Assembly: GCF_025398335.1 (NCBI RefSeq)
Contig: NZ_JAODOO010000004.1
Coordinates: 1-64,000, forward strand
Direction of reading: 5' to 3'
Origin: Clostridium sp. CX1
Lineage (GTDB): Bacteria > Bacillota > Clostridia > Clostridiales > Clostridiaceae
DNA: 64,000 nucleotides
This document shows, in pieces, positions 8,650 through 18,023 of this stretch (positions are counted from its first letter, which is position 1; each line of letters begins with the position of its first letter). The position numbers and the translations under genes were made by a program. The notes beneath the pieces were generated by a model. The model saw only the letters and a list, made by a program, of their open reading frames with translations, was not told the DNA's origin and searched no databases.

Positions 8650-9486
8650 CTATTCTTCACCACTTAATATAAACCTCTCTATAACCTCTGCTATCGCTCC
8701 ATTATTGTTATCTCTTTCAGTAATAAAATCTGCTGTTTCTTTCACATATTCTGTAGCATTTTGTACCGCAATCCCTAAGCCAGCACATTTAATCATGCTG
8801 ATATCATTTTCATCGTTACCAATTGCTATGCATTCTTCTATAGAAACTCCATAATGGTCTGCTAAAAGCTTAAGAGCAGTACCTTTGGTTACTCCTTTAC
8901 TATTTATTTCTATATTATCTATACCTGACTTTGTAGTTTCTATTCCTTCAATGTTATCTAATCTCTCTCTTAACTTAGACAGATACTCCAAATCATTATC
9001 CATAACTACAATTTTATTAATCTCTAATTCCTTTTCATTAACATATTCTTTTGCATCACCTATTATCCTAATCTCAATTCTATGCTCTCTATCTACAGTC
9101 CTATTAAACTTATAGAATTTTTCTATTGCATGACCAAACTGTTCACTGTATATAATATCCTCACTATAAAAGTGATAGTAGGTATCCTTACTTTCTCTTA
9201 AAACATCTATAATCTTTAAAAGCTCTTCTTTATTCAGTTTATTTGAATAAATAGCAGCCTTATGTTCATCTAGTATAATAGCTCCATTACAGCAAATCAT
9301 CGGCTGATTCTTTGCTACTGTAGCTTCATAAAACTTTAGTCCACCAGGTATTCTTCCTGATGCTATTACAAACTTTACTCCCTTTTCAACAGCTTTACTA
9401 ATCATATCTAAGTTATATTCAGATATATGTTTATTGTCATTTAAAAGTGTCCCATCCATATCTACTGCTATAATTTTATATTTCAA
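8650..9486 (-). CDS. Cof-type HAD-IIB hydrolase
   Basis: 278 residues, a typical Cof subfamily length. HAD motif I is VDMDGTLL with the nucleophile Asp9 and acid/base Asp11. Motif II is the Ser of VIASGR. Motif IV is GNDENDISMIK near 221-231, followed by GIAVQNA. Members dephosphorylate sugar phosphates, flavin or PLP-type substrates, and the substrate cannot be read here. It is followed by the CsoR-like gene. Confidence 0.9.
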   Translation of the reverse strand: MKYKIIAVDMDGTLLNDNKHISEYNLDMISKAVEKGVKFVIASGRIPGGLKFYEATVAKNQPMICCNGAIILDEHKAAIYSNKLNKEELLKIIDVLRESKDTYYHFYSEDIIYSEQFGHAIEKFYKFNRTVDREHRIEIRIIGDAKEYVNEKELEINKIVVMDNDLEYLSKLRERLDNIEGIETTKSGIDNIEINSKGVTKGTALKLLADHYGVSIEECIAIGNDENDISMIKCAGLGIAVQNATEYVKETADFITERDNNNGAIAEVIERFILSGEE

Positions 9487-9603
9487 ACCTATACCTCCTG
9501 AGCATCAAATACTTTATATACTAAGTTACCTTCATTTTAGTAATAAAATTCAGCCTAACTTCATAATGTTATTTATGAATAATTTATATTAGGGTGATAT
9601 GTA

Positions 9604-10077
9604 TTGAAAAAAATATTGCTTTTTCTAGGTACTTTAACTATTATAACTACCCTATTTATTGGGTGTAATTATAATTTAAACAGTATTAGTTTTAACAAAA
9701 CTAAACCAAATAATTTCTACTACACAAATATTTTAGCTAAAAATCTAACTTTAGAATCAACCTGCAAAGCAATAATCTTAAACACAAACTTTTATAGAGA
9801 AAAAGAACTTGAAAAGGAAAGCATAGACAGTATTAGAAATTTACTAAAATCCTTTAATAAGAATAATTTTATACCTAAGCCAAAGGATCTTCCAGATAAA
9901 CCTTCTTACAAAATCTATCTTACCTTTAGTAAAGAGAAACTTATAATTAATGTATACAGCGAAAAATACATATCAATCTATCCTTGGGATGGTAGTTATC
10001 CAATGGACTACATTGATATGAGCAGCACACCAGTTTCTTTAAACCTATTTAGTCTGTGCAAATATATTTTCAACTAA
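9604..10077 (+). CDS. Small lipoprotein (possibly DUF4883 family)
   Basis: 157 residues starting at TTG behind GGGTGAT, the same ribosome-site pattern and spacing used by the next gene. Residues 1-20 are a signal peptide with a lipobox ending LFIGC, so Cys21 would be lipidated and the protein anchored outside the membrane. The rest is polar with beta-type segments (YKIYLTFSKEKLIINVYSEKY). I associate the KPNNFYYTN region with clostridial DUF4883 proteins, but only from memory. Function unknown. Confidence 0.7.
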   Translation: MKKILLFLGTLTIITTLFIGCNYNLNSISFNKTKPNNFYYTNILAKNLTLESTCKAIILNTNFYREKELEKESIDSIRNLLKSFNKNNFIPKPKDLPDKPSYKIYLTFSKEKLIINVYSEKYISIYPWDGSYPMDYIDMSSTPVSLNLFSLCKYIFN

Positions 10078-10193
10078 AACAAATGTATATCTACTTAACA
10101 AATATTTTTTTATTTTAATATTAAATTGTGTCATAGGTTAAATAGTAACATATATTAATATTATTAGAATTATTTTTAAAGGGTGATATATTA

Positions 10194-10850
10194 ATGTTTA
10201 ATTGTCCATACTTACCAAGACTTAAGAAGCAATACAGAAATCCAGACCCGGATACCTATGTAAGAGTACTTCATGCAAGTCCAAATGCTCCAGCAGTGGA
10301 CGTATATGTAAATAATTCTCCAGTATTCCGAAATCTAAGCTATAGAGGATTTTCTCAGTATATACCATTACCTGGCGGTGGATTATATAACATAAAAGTC
10401 TTTCCTGCAGGAACTACAGTAAACCCTGTTATTAATACTAATATATTTATACCTAACGGAAGAATTTATACTGTTGCTGTTATAGGAGAACTTTCGGATA
10501 TCAGTTTACTGCCAATAGAGGATCCACGTATACCAATAACCCCTGGAAAAGCTTCTATAAGATTCGTTCATTTATCACCAGATGCCCCAAATGTAGATAT
10601 AACTCTTCCAAATGGTACAAAACTATTTAGCGACGTAGCTTATAAAGAAATTGAGCGATATATAAATGTTAATGCAAGCACATATACTCTACAAATGAGA
10701 ATAGCTGGCACTAATAACATAGTATTGACGGTACCTAATATTAGGCTAGTTCCAAATAGATTTTACACTATATATGCCGTTGGTTTTGCATCTAAATCAC
10801 CTGGTTTACAATTTTTAATTCCTCTTGACGGAAACAGTTACCTGCATTAA
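10194..10850 (+). CDS. DUF4397 domain protein with two repeats
   Basis: 218 residues built from two related beta-sandwich units. The first starts YVRVLHASPNAPAVDVYVNN (about residues 22-41) and the second IRFVHLSPDAPNVDITLPNG (about 123-142). Each is followed by a YTVAVIG or YTIYAVG strand. This is the DUF4397 pattern, usually found in extracellular or surface proteins. No signal peptide is visible, so export would need another route, or the protein acts inside the cell or the spore. ATG behind AAAGGGTGAT. Function unknown. Confidence 0.85.
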   Translation: MFNCPYLPRLKKQYRNPDPDTYVRVLHASPNAPAVDVYVNNSPVFRNLSYRGFSQYIPLPGGGLYNIKVFPAGTTVNPVINTNIFIPNGRIYTVAVIGELSDISLLPIEDPRIPITPGKASIRFVHLSPDAPNVDITLPNGTKLFSDVAYKEIERYINVNASTYTLQMRIAGTNNIVLTVPNIRLVPNRFYTIYAVGFASKSPGLQFLIPLDGNSYLH

Positions 10851-10857
10851 CCTGCAG

Positions 10858-10904
10858 TATTAAAGGGAACTATCCACTACTTTGCTCGGTAGTTCCCTTT
10901 AATA
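10858..10904. terminator. Bidirectional terminator between the DUF4397 and LUD genes
   Basis: A perfect 15-bp stem (TATTAAAGGGAACTA with its complement at 10890-10904) surrounds a 17-nt loop between convergent genes. Confidence 0.85.
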
Positions 10905-10923
10905 CAACACTACAATTTTAAAA

Positions 10924-11565
10924 TTAATATCCTAATTCTTTTCCTACTATTATAACTTTTACTCTTCCCTTTTGAGTTTGTCTTCTCATTAATACGTAAT
11001 CATTACAAATTCTTTCATCACTACTGCACTCTACGCAATAACCAACTTTTGTACAAGGTGTATTCCTATTTAGACGCTTAGTATTAGCTGGTGCGGCACA
11101 GCCTTTTGTTCTTTTAATAGCTTCATCCACATCTTTAACTATTTTATTCACACCTACAATTACTATTACCTTATCAGGACCATACAGCATAGCTGCAACT
11201 CTATTCCCATTTCCATCTACATTATATAATTCACCTTTTTCTGTTACAGCATTGCTGCTTACAAAATAGGCATCTGCTAAAAAACTTTTTCTGAAAATAT
11301 CTTTAGTATCTGCAGCAGTTAACCCTTCCTTATACCTATCTAAGAAATTAAATTTCCCTTTTCTTAAAAATTCAATAACTCCTGTTTCAAAAAGAGTCAT
11401 TGAACCTCCTACGGATACTGTATCTCCATCTGTAACAAATTCAGATATTTTTTCTACTAGTGCTTTTTCATCTTGAACAAAGTAGGCGTCCATGTTGTTT
11501 TTCTCTAAATTTTCTATAGTTCTTTTGACTTTTTGCTCCATTACCCATTCAGTATTTTTGTCCAT
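10924..11565 (-). CDS. LUD domain protein (LutC/YkgG-like)
   Basis: 213 residues. The LUD pattern is visible as VSVGGSMTLFETGV, ADAYFVSSNAVTEKGELYNVDGNGNRVAAMLYGPDKVIVIVGVNKIV and a cysteine-containing tail (GCAAPANTKR, PCTKVGYCVECSSDERIC). Relatives are LutC-type lactate-utilisation proteins and many stand-alone clostridial copies of unknown role. No LutA or LutB is nearby. The C-terminal cysteines could bind a metal or an Fe-S cluster. Confidence 0.85.
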   Translation of the reverse strand: MDKNTEWVMEQKVKRTIENLEKNNMDAYFVQDEKALVEKISEFVTDGDTVSVGGSMTLFETGVIEFLRKGKFNFLDRYKEGLTAADTKDIFRKSFLADAYFVSSNAVTEKGELYNVDGNGNRVAAMLYGPDKVIVIVGVNKIVKDVDEAIKRTKGCAAPANTKRLNRNTPCTKVGYCVECSSDERICNDYVLMRRQTQKGRVKVIIVGKELGY

Positions 11566-11640
11566 ACTAATTCCCCCTTAGTTTTTATACCTATATATAG
11601 TATAAAAAATTAAATGGATATTTTCAATCATTGAAAAAAT

Positions 11641-11679
11641 AAAGGTGTTTTTAGAAGTGAAACTTCTAAAAACACCTTT
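11641..11679 (-). terminator. Perfect 18-bp hairpin terminator of the cold-shock gene
   Basis: The 18-nt arms (11641-11658 and 11662-11679) are perfectly complementary around a GAA loop. The TTCAATGA flanks extend the pairing with a bulge. It lies between the csp gene and the LUD gene start. Confidence 0.85.
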
Positions 11680-11757
11680 ATTCAATGAATTGTCTCTTAA
11701 TTTAGTTAACTAATCTATAGAATAAGCATAGAATTAGTACTCATTTACTAATTCCCC

Positions 11758-11961
11758 TTATATTTTCTGAACGTTTGAGGCTTGAAGGCCCTTATCTCCC
11801 TGAACTACATCATACTTAACAGATTCTCCTTCATTTAAGTTCTTTCTTTTTCCCTCTTCTTTTATAGCAGAGTAATGAACAAATACATCATTACCATCCT
11901 CTCCAGATATAAATCCATATCCTTTTTCATCATTAAACCATTTTACTACACCTGTTAACAT
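11758..11961 (-). CDS. csp: Cold-shock domain protein
   Basis: 67-residue single OB-fold nucleic-acid chaperone. RNP1 is KGYGFISG (from residue 13) and RNP2 is VFVHYSAI. The length and the GVVKWFN start are typical of CspA/CspB. The gap of about 130 bp upstream is AT-rich and may be the long 5' leader usual for csp mRNAs. The gene ends at a strong hairpin, so it is probably a single-gene unit. Confidence 0.95.
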   Translation of the reverse strand: MLTGVVKWFNDEKGYGFISGEDGNDVFVHYSAIKEEGKRKNLNEGESVKYDVVQGDKGLQASNVQKI

Positions 11962-12091
11962 TAAAACAAACCTCCAAATATGTTATTTATGTCATTGTCT
12001 AAAAATCAATCTTGAAATAGCAGTCATTTAATAAACTTTTAAATAATGACAGTAGTATTATTTACAAAACCTTTTAAATAATACATATTAA

Positions 12092-13132
12092 TTATATCAA
12101 GAAGGAAATGGCTATTATAATATATACTGCTATAAGCTGAATTCCTTCAAGCCAATTAGATTCTCCATCGCTAGCTACCCTATTTGCTATTAGAACAGAA
12201 ACTATTAGGGCCACTAGCTCAAACTCATTAAATACTATACTCATAGGTTTGAATAAAAGACTTAAAAATACTAGTATTGGTGCAACAAATAGAATTATTT
12301 GCAGACTTGATCCAATAGCTATTTCAATAGCTACATCCATCTTATTCTTCATCGCCATAATAATTGCGGTACTATGCTCTGCAGCATTACCTATAATAGG
12401 TATAAGTATTATCCCTACAAAAAATTCACTTAACCCTATAGCCTCAGTCATAGGTTCTACAGAACTAACTAAAATTTCACTTTCAAAGGCAATTGCAACT
12501 GTTGCTAATATAAGAACTATAACTGATTTTTTTAAACTCCATTTAGCCTCACCTTCTTCTGTATGCTCTGAGCCATATAAATCTTTATGTGTATAAAAAG
12601 AAAAGAAAAGACCTAATATATAAATTATAAACATAGCAATAGCTACTCCAACACTTAACCATTCGTACTTCTGAGTGAGCAGATCATTTTTTATTGTATG
12701 TGTGAAAATTGCTGGAATACTGAGACCTATAACTGCAAAAAGCAGCATACTAGAGGATGTCTCTACTACATTTTTATTAAACTTTTGAATTTTGTATTTA
12801 CAACCTCCTAAAAACATACTAGCCCCAAGTACAAGAAGTATATTTCCTATTACAGAACCAGCTATGGAAGCCTTAACCACATCAAAAAGTCCAGCCTTCA
12901 GTGCAAAAAAGGCTATTATTAGTTCTGTGGCATTACCAAAGGTAGCATTTAAAAAGCCTCCTATTCTAGGACCGGAGTAGGCAGAAATCTCCTCTGTAGC
13001 CTCGCCCATAACTCCAGCAAGAGGTATTATTGCCAGAGATGAAATAACAAAAAGCATTATAGGGCTGAGATGAATTAACTCAGCAATTATACTAATTGGA
13101 ATAAAAATTAAAAAGTACCTTAAAAATTTCAT
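12092..13132 (-). CDS. Ca2+/H+ (cation/proton) antiporter, CaCA family
   Basis: 346 residues with about eleven membrane segments. The two alpha-repeat signatures are GGFLNATFGNATELIIAFFAL near residue 60 and FVGIILIPIIGNAAEHSTAI near 240, each with the conserved acidic residue. This is the CAX/ChaA type, which expels calcium in exchange for protons. It lies in the part of the window that also holds a cation/proton antiporter, two Rnf complexes and a pyrophosphatase. Confidence 0.92.
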   Translation of the reverse strand: MKFLRYFLIFIPISIIAELIHLSPIMLFVISSLAIIPLAGVMGEATEEISAYSGPRIGGFLNATFGNATELIIAFFALKAGLFDVVKASIAGSVIGNILLVLGASMFLGGCKYKIQKFNKNVVETSSSMLLFAVIGLSIPAIFTHTIKNDLLTQKYEWLSVGVAIAMFIIYILGLFFSFYTHKDLYGSEHTEEGEAKWSLKKSVIVLILATVAIAFESEILVSSVEPMTEAIGLSEFFVGIILIPIIGNAAEHSTAIIMAMKNKMDVAIEIAIGSSLQIILFVAPILVFLSLLFKPMSIVFNEFELVALIVSVLIANRVASDGESNWLEGIQLIAVYIIIAISFLI

Positions 13133-13338
13133 TTTGTAACTCCTTTCAATTACAGTAAGCCTTATTGTTATATTTTATCACTACTTCCATTAAAAAATAA
13201 ATAATTTATCGCAAATTCGGTAAACTTCTTTAATATAAACCTTTTCTAAAGTAATTATTAAATGGTATAATTAATAATGTCGATTTTTATCTTAATATAA
13301 TAAAAACCTTTTATTATTTATTTAGAGGGAGTAAAAAT

Positions 13339-13722
13339 ATGAAAAAAGGAGATAAAATAGCAGCAGTATTAATCGCAGCTTTAATCATGATAAGTATTGT
13401 GGGGGTCTTTAGTTATAAACAATATGTGAAAAGTTCTCATCCTGTAGCAGTAATAAAACAAGATGGTAAAGTTATTAAAACTATAGATTTAAGTTCTTCA
13501 AAAGGAAAGCAACAATTCAAAATTCCTTATGACGAAAACAATTATAATATTGTGGAAGTTGAATCAGGAAAAATCCGATTTATTGATGCAGATTGTCCTG
13601 ATAAGGTTTGCATTAAAACCGGATGGATTTCAAAACCTGGTGAAAGTGCAGTTTGTCTTCCACATAAAACTATTATTACTATCGAAGGAAATAATGAAAA
13701 TTATGACCAAATATCTAGTTAA
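13339..13722 (+). CDS. NusG domain II-containing membrane-anchored protein
   Basis: 127 residues. An N-terminal hydrophobic anchor (AAVLIAALIMISIVGVF) precedes a beta-rich domain with DADCPDKVCIKTGWISKPGESAVCLPH. That cysteine-containing core is typical of stand-alone clostridial NusG-II proteins outside the membrane. It is followed 40 bp later by a Gx transporter gene. The pair is often found near flavoprotein-maturation or Rnf genes in Firmicutes, and here the Rnf operons start a few kb away. Exact function unknown. ATG behind GAGGGAG. Confidence 0.85.
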   Translation: MKKGDKIAAVLIAALIMISIVGVFSYKQYVKSSHPVAVIKQDGKVIKTIDLSSSKGKQQFKIPYDENNYNIVEVESGKIRFIDADCPDKVCIKTGWISKPGESAVCLPHKTIITIEGNNENYDQISS

Positions 13723-13762
13723 AAATTCACCTTAGTTTTTAACTCTTTGTGAGGTGCCTTTT

Positions 13763-14281
13763 ATGAATAAGACAAAGAAAATGGTTTTTTTAAGCTTTCT
13801 AGTTAGTATTGCTTTAGTTATCTATGTGATAGAAGCACAAATTCCTGTTTTGTTTCCTGGAATTAAATTAGGCCTTGCAAATATAATTTCTCTTGCAACA
13901 CTAATATTAATTGGTTGGAAAGAAGCTCTCCTAATTATGTTTCTGAGGACTATATTAGGCTCAATCTTTGGTGGAAGTATGTCAGCCTTTATGTTTAGTA
14001 TAGCTGGAGGACTTTTAAGCAATATAATTATGATTGTTCTCTATAAATCCTTTAAAGAATCTATGAGCTTATGGACAGTAAGCATCTGTGGTGCAATATT
14101 TCATAACATAGGACAACTACTTGTAGCTTCCTTTGTAGTTCAAGACTTTAGAATTTACGTATATCTTCCTATACTACTAGTATCTGCAGTAATTACAGGA
14201 TATTTTATAGGTCTTTGTACTAAATTTTTGAACGTCCATCTAAATAAACTTTCAATGTTTAAAGATGTTATTTCTAAGTAA
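13763..14281 (+). CDS. Gx transporter family protein (HepS component I-like)
   Basis: 172 residues with about five membrane segments. The family features are PVLFPGIKLGLANIISLATL near residues 28-47, LRTILGSIFGGSMSAFMFSIAGG and GAIFHNIGQLLVAS. I prefer the ATG at 13763: GAGGTG at 13751-13756 gives a 6-bp spacer. An in-frame GTG at 13754 overlaps that site. The family has been called heptaprenyl diphosphate synthase component I, but its architecture is that of a small-molecule importer. It pairs with the NusG-II gene and precedes a microprotein gene. Confidence 0.85.
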   Translation: MNKTKKMVFLSFLVSIALVIYVIEAQIPVLFPGIKLGLANIISLATLILIGWKEALLIMFLRTILGSIFGGSMSAFMFSIAGGLLSNIIMIVLYKSFKESMSLWTVSICGAIFHNIGQLLVASFVVQDFRIYVYLPILLVSAVITGYFIGLCTKFLNVHLNKLSMFKDVISK

Positions 14282-14347
14282 TACTACTTTAAAATAGGAA
14301 TTAGTTTTAGATTTGATTCAGCAAATTTTTTTGATCGGAGGTAGTCT

Positions 14348-14434
14348 ATGCCATCTTATATAACAGATGCCATGCTTGTAGTTGGTATCATATTAATAGT
14401 TTATACATTTCTTCCAAAAAGAAAAAGAAAGTAG
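14348..14434 (+). CDS. 28-residue single-pass membrane microprotein
   Basis: MPSYITDAMLVVGIILIVYTFLPKRKRK: one hydrophobic helix and a basic tail, the layout of a membrane protein with its C-terminus in the cytoplasm. A strong GGAGGT site sits 6 bp before the ATG. It lies 66 bp after the Gx transporter gene and 19 bp before a very strong terminator, so it should be the last cistron of that transcript. No family is recognised. Confidence 0.6.
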   Translation: MPSYITDAMLVVGIILIVYTFLPKRKRK

Positions 14435-14453
14435 ATTTCAACATAGCAAATTT

Positions 14454-14519
14454 ATGCGACACAAAAACTTACGTGTACTGAACACTGGTGCTCAATACAC
14501 GTAAGTTTTTGTGTCGCAT
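14454..14519. terminator. Very long bidirectional terminator
   Basis: A perfect 24-bp stem (14454-14477 with 14496-14519) has an 18-nt loop that can itself form a short hairpin. It separates the microprotein gene from the convergent antiporter gene. Confidence 0.85.
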
Positions 14520-14526
14520 CTATTTA

Positions 14527-15798
14527 TTAAGCAGCTATCTTATCAGACTGCTCTTTATTTTCACCAGAGTCAATGTCGAGCTTTAATATCTTTGCAAAAT
14601 ATTTAGCTGTACTTGCCTGGAAAGTTAACGTAATAATTATAGCCATAGAAGTTACTGCGGATATTATATCTGCATTTTGTATCTTCATAGATATAAGCAT
14701 ACCAGCTAAGGCAGCAGGTATAACACCTGTTTCCCTTGTCCACATAAGATATGCTATTTCCCTTATATTCCACTTTGCCTTTCTATCAAATATTACTGAA
14801 AACAACACTGATACTGGTCTTGCTATAAACACAAATCCAAGAACTATAATTAAAGCCTTTCCCCAGTATTTCGATAGTATCGCAAAGTTCATTTGAACAC
14901 CTAAAAGAACAAATATCATTATTCTAAGCATAGAAATTGTTACTTCTTTAAACTTAGAATGAAGTTCATATGATTCTTCATCTACAGAAGCTAATCCAAA
15001 CATCTTTTTGTTACCACAAACCATTCCAACTATAAATACTGCCATGAACCCGCTAAAACCAAAATGCACTGCAGTAACATAGGATGCAAGCACTAAAGCT
15101 ACCGCTACTTCTCCAGCATAGCCTCTTAATACTCCCACTTTAGCTTCGGATACAAGTGCTGTACCTAAAAAGCCGAATATAGCTCCTACTACAGTTCCTC
15201 CACCTGCTTCTTTTAGTAATTCAATAATGCTATGACCTAAAGAAAAAGATCCTCCTGAAATAATACCTATAATTGCAAAAGTCATTATTGCACCTACTGC
15301 ATCATTAAAAGCTGACTCTGAGATTATAGTTTGCTTAAGCTTTGGACTTATATTCATATTCTTAAATAATGGAACAAGCACTGACGGATCTGTAGATGCT
15401 ATTACTGATCCTAAAAGCAACGCATAGATAAAATCAATGTGAAGCACTTTATAAGCAAAAAATCCTGTTATAAAGGCAGATATTATTACACCTGCTGTAG
15501 CAAGCACTGCTACAGAACCTTTTACTTCGTTTAATACCTTTAACTGTATTTCCCTACCACCATCGTATAAAATATAAGCTGCTCCAAAGGTAAGTATAAG
15601 CTGATTTTCTATTGGATAGCTACTAAAATCTACAAGATTCAGAACTGATGGACCTACGATTATACCAGCTATTATGAATAATACTACATCTGGCATTTTA
15701 ATCCTTTTACCTATTTTGGCGAATACCACTCCTGAAATTATAATAATAAATAAAAGTTTCATCAAATTTTCCGCTAATAATACTGTATTGCCTTCCAT
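14527..15798 (-). CDS. Cation:proton antiporter (CPA family, Na+/H+ or K+/H+ exchanger)
   Basis: 423 residues with about twelve membrane segments. Typical CPA motifs are AGIIVGPSVLNLVDF, the ion-site segment SVIASTDPSVLVPLFK and SESAFNDAVGAIMTFAI. The start is taken at the ATG at 15798, with AGGAG 10 bp upstream. An upstream in-frame start would add 19 residues without a ribosome site. No cytosolic TrkA domain is present. It lies directly downstream of the first Rnf operon, separated by a terminator, and could exchange the ion Rnf exports. Confidence 0.9.
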   Translation of the reverse strand: MEGNTVLLAENLMKLLFIIIISGVVFAKIGKRIKMPDVVLFIIAGIIVGPSVLNLVDFSSYPIENQLILTFGAAYILYDGGREIQLKVLNEVKGSVAVLATAGVIISAFITGFFAYKVLHIDFIYALLLGSVIASTDPSVLVPLFKNMNISPKLKQTIISESAFNDAVGAIMTFAIIGIISGGSFSLGHSIIELLKEAGGGTVVGAIFGFLGTALVSEAKVGVLRGYAGEVAVALVLASYVTAVHFGFSGFMAVFIVGMVCGNKKMFGLASVDEESYELHSKFKEVTISMLRIMIFVLLGVQMNFAILSKYWGKALIIVLGFVFIARPVSVLFSVIFDRKAKWNIREIAYLMWTRETGVIPAALAGMLISMKIQNADIISAVTSMAIIITLTFQASTAKYFAKILKLDIDSGENKEQSDKIAA

Positions 15799-15858
15799 TC
15801 TAATACATCTCCTAAAATATTGATTTTTAACTATATTGATTAGTAGTAGTAACACAGC

Positions 15859-15896
15859 AATAATGCAAGACTACTTTATTGCAGTCTTGCATTATT
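15859..15896 (-). terminator. Terminator of Rnf operon 1
   Basis: A 14-bp stem AATAATGCAAGACT with its complement and a 10-nt loop lies 40 bp after the rnfB1 stop. The A/T-rich flank gives a T-rich tail on the minus strand. Confidence 0.8.
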
Positions 15897-15935
15897 ACCT
15901 AGATTTCTATACAAATTAAACTTTAATAGAATAAA

Positions 15936-16766
15936 TTACTGAGCTTTTTCGTATTTTACTTCCTTGCCATAAGCTATTAGAGCCTTTGTAGGACATTTCA
16001 ACACACAAGCAAAGCACTGATCACATTTTGATTTGTCAACTACCGGTAAATTGTTCTCAAAAGTAATAGCACCATGTGGACAAGCTTTTTCGCATAGTCT
16101 ACAAGTTATACAGCCAGTCTGACAGACATCTTTAACTTCTTTTAACTTATTTTTTGAATTACATGCTACACGAACAACTGCTGATAGAGGCTTCAATTCA
16201 ATTAATGCTTTTGGACACGCCTTAACACAAGCTCCACAAGCAACACAATTGTCTTTATTTACTACTGCTATTCCATCTACTATATCAATAGCATCAAACT
16301 GACAAGCCTTAATACAGCTTCCGTACCCCATGCATCCAAACTCACAGGACTTAGCTCCTGTACCTGGTACCACCATAGCATCTCTACAATCTATAGTACC
16401 ATAGTAGTTCCCTTTTTGTTTTGCCTGACTGTTACAGCCTCCGCACTTGATAAAGGCTTTTAGTGGTTCTGAATCACTACTAACTTCAACACCCATTATT
16501 TGAGCTATTTGTTCAGTAACTTTAGCGCCTCCAACTGTACAAGCATTTGCAGGTGCACCTTCTTCAACAACCGCTGAAGCGTAAGCGTCACAACCTGCAT
16601 ATCCGCAGCCTCCACAGTTTGCACTTGGAAGACACTCTCTTATTAATGGAACTCTTTCATCAACTTCTACCGCAAATTTCTTGGATGCATATCCTAAAAC
16701 CACACCGAATGTAACTCCAAGTCCTCCTATACTAGCTAAAGGAAGAACTAATTGACTTATTTCCAT
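15936..16766 (-). CDS. rnfB: Rnf complex subunit RnfB (operon 1)
   Basis: 276 residues and the likely ferredoxin entry point. One N-terminal membrane helix (about 5-27) is followed by the domain with ANCGGCGYAGC and the distant Cys of NACTVGG. Further clusters are KCGGC, SCEFGCMGYGSCIKAC, CVACGACVKACP, CITCRLCEKACP and a final CDQCFACVLKCP in the classical CxxCxxCxxxCP form. The paralogue in operon 2 differs in this last motif. It is the final gene of an rnfCDGEAB operon. AGGAGG start site. Confidence 0.95.
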   Translation of the reverse strand: MEISQLVLPLASIGGLGVTFGVVLGYASKKFAVEVDERVPLIRECLPSANCGGCGYAGCDAYASAVVEEGAPANACTVGGAKVTEQIAQIMGVEVSSDSEPLKAFIKCGGCNSQAKQKGNYYGTIDCRDAMVVPGTGAKSCEFGCMGYGSCIKACQFDAIDIVDGIAVVNKDNCVACGACVKACPKALIELKPLSAVVRVACNSKNKLKEVKDVCQTGCITCRLCEKACPHGAITFENNLPVVDKSKCDQCFACVLKCPTKALIAYGKEVKYEKAQ

Positions 16767-16778
16767 TTATTGTACCTC

Positions 16779-17357
16779 CTACTTTATTAATCCTGAGAAG
16801 CCTAAGAATGCTATTGACATTATTCCCGCAGTAATTAATGTTATTGGCAATCCCTCCATTGATTTTGGCATACTCTCGTTTGCATCTAATCTCTCTCTTA
16901 TGCCTGCAAGTAAAACTATAGCAAGCATATATCCAAGGCCTGCACTTATTCCGAAAACTAAAGATTCAATTAAAGTATATTTTTCCTGCATGTTTAGTAT
17001 AACTGCACCTAAAACTGCACAGTTCGTCGTTATTAGTGGAAGGAAAATTCCTAATGATTTATAAAGTGCTGGACTTTTCTTTTTTATAACCATTTCAACA
17101 AATTGTACTAAAGATGCAATAACTAATATAAAGGCTATATTATATAAATAAGTAATGTGCAAAGGTACAAGTATAGCATTATATACCACATATGATATTA
17201 AAGAGGATAGCGCCATAACGAACGTAACCGCAAATCCCATACCTGTTGCAGTCTCAACTTTTTTAGAAACTCCTAAAAATGAACATATTCCTAAGAATCT
17301 AGATAGTAGAAAGTTGTTAACTAGGAGTCCCGAAAGTACTAACATGAATAATTTCAT
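16779..17357 (-). CDS. rnfA: Rnf complex subunit RnfA (operon 1)
   Basis: 192-residue integral membrane protein with six helices. RnfA and RnfE are inverted homologues that hold an Fe-S cluster between them inside the membrane. The conserved cysteines are in RFLGICSFLG (near 25) and TNCAVLGA (near 112). It is roughly half identical to RnfA of operon 2 by eye. It lies 12 bp before rnfB. Confidence 0.95.
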   Translation of the reverse strand: MKLFMLVLSGLLVNNFLLSRFLGICSFLGVSKKVETATGMGFAVTFVMALSSLISYVVYNAILVPLHITYLYNIAFILVIASLVQFVEMVIKKKSPALYKSLGIFLPLITTNCAVLGAVILNMQEKYTLIESLVFGISAGLGYMLAIVLLAGIRERLDANESMPKSMEGLPITLITAGIMSIAFLGFSGLIK

Positions 17358-17405
17358 CGCTTTTCCACCCTTCTTTCTGAGTTGTAATCAAAATAATTTA
17401 ATATT

Positions 17406-18023
17406 CTAAGCAGTTACTCCTTTATTTGCTTTTTTCTTAAGCTTACGATTATTTAAAAGAGCCATTAATATTCCTAGTGTGAAGAAGGCACCTGGAGCTA
17501 GTATCATTATAAGCGCTGGCTGGAATGATGCTGGCATCACATGAGCACCAAATAATTTTCCTGTACCAAATAATTCTCTAATCATACCTATTATAACTAG
17601 TGAAGCTGTAAAGCCTAATCCTTGTCCAAGACCATCAAATAATGATGGAACTGGGCTGTTTTTACTTGCATAGGCTTCTGCTCTTCCTAATATAACACAG
17701 TTAACAACTATTAGAGGAATAAAAATTCCAAGTGATTTGTATAGTGCTGGAACAAATCCCTGCATTAAGAAATCAATTAAAGTAACGAATCCTGCAATAA
17801 CAACTATAAAAGCTGGTAGTCTAACTTCATCTGGAATAAACTTTCTAAGTAGTGATATAGCTAAGTTTGAACCCATTAAAACAACAGTACTTGCAAGTCC
17901 CATACCTATACCATTTATAGCACTTGTTGTTACTGCTAGAGTAGGACACATAGCAAGAACCTGAACGAATATTACATTCTCGGTTATTATTCCATTTTTC
18001 AATCTTTCCCATAAAACGCCCAT
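17406..18023 (-). CDS. rnfE: Rnf complex subunit RnfE (operon 1)
   Basis: 205-residue membrane subunit. Motifs include NVIFVQVLAMCPTLAVTTSAING (Cys near 26) and PLIVVNCVILGRAEAYASKNS (Cys near 107), the cysteines expected for the RnfA/RnfE cluster. The basic C-terminal tail follows the last helix. The start codon overlaps the rnfG stop by 1 bp, so translation is coupled. Confidence 0.95.
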   Translation of the reverse strand: MGVLWERLKNGIITENVIFVQVLAMCPTLAVTTSAINGIGMGLASTVVLMGSNLAISLLRKFIPDEVRLPAFIVVIAGFVTLIDFLMQGFVPALYKSLGIFIPLIVVNCVILGRAEAYASKNSPVPSLFDGLGQGLGFTASLVIIGMIRELFGTGKLFGAHVMPASFQPALIMILAPGAFFTLGILMALLNNRKLKKKANKGVTA

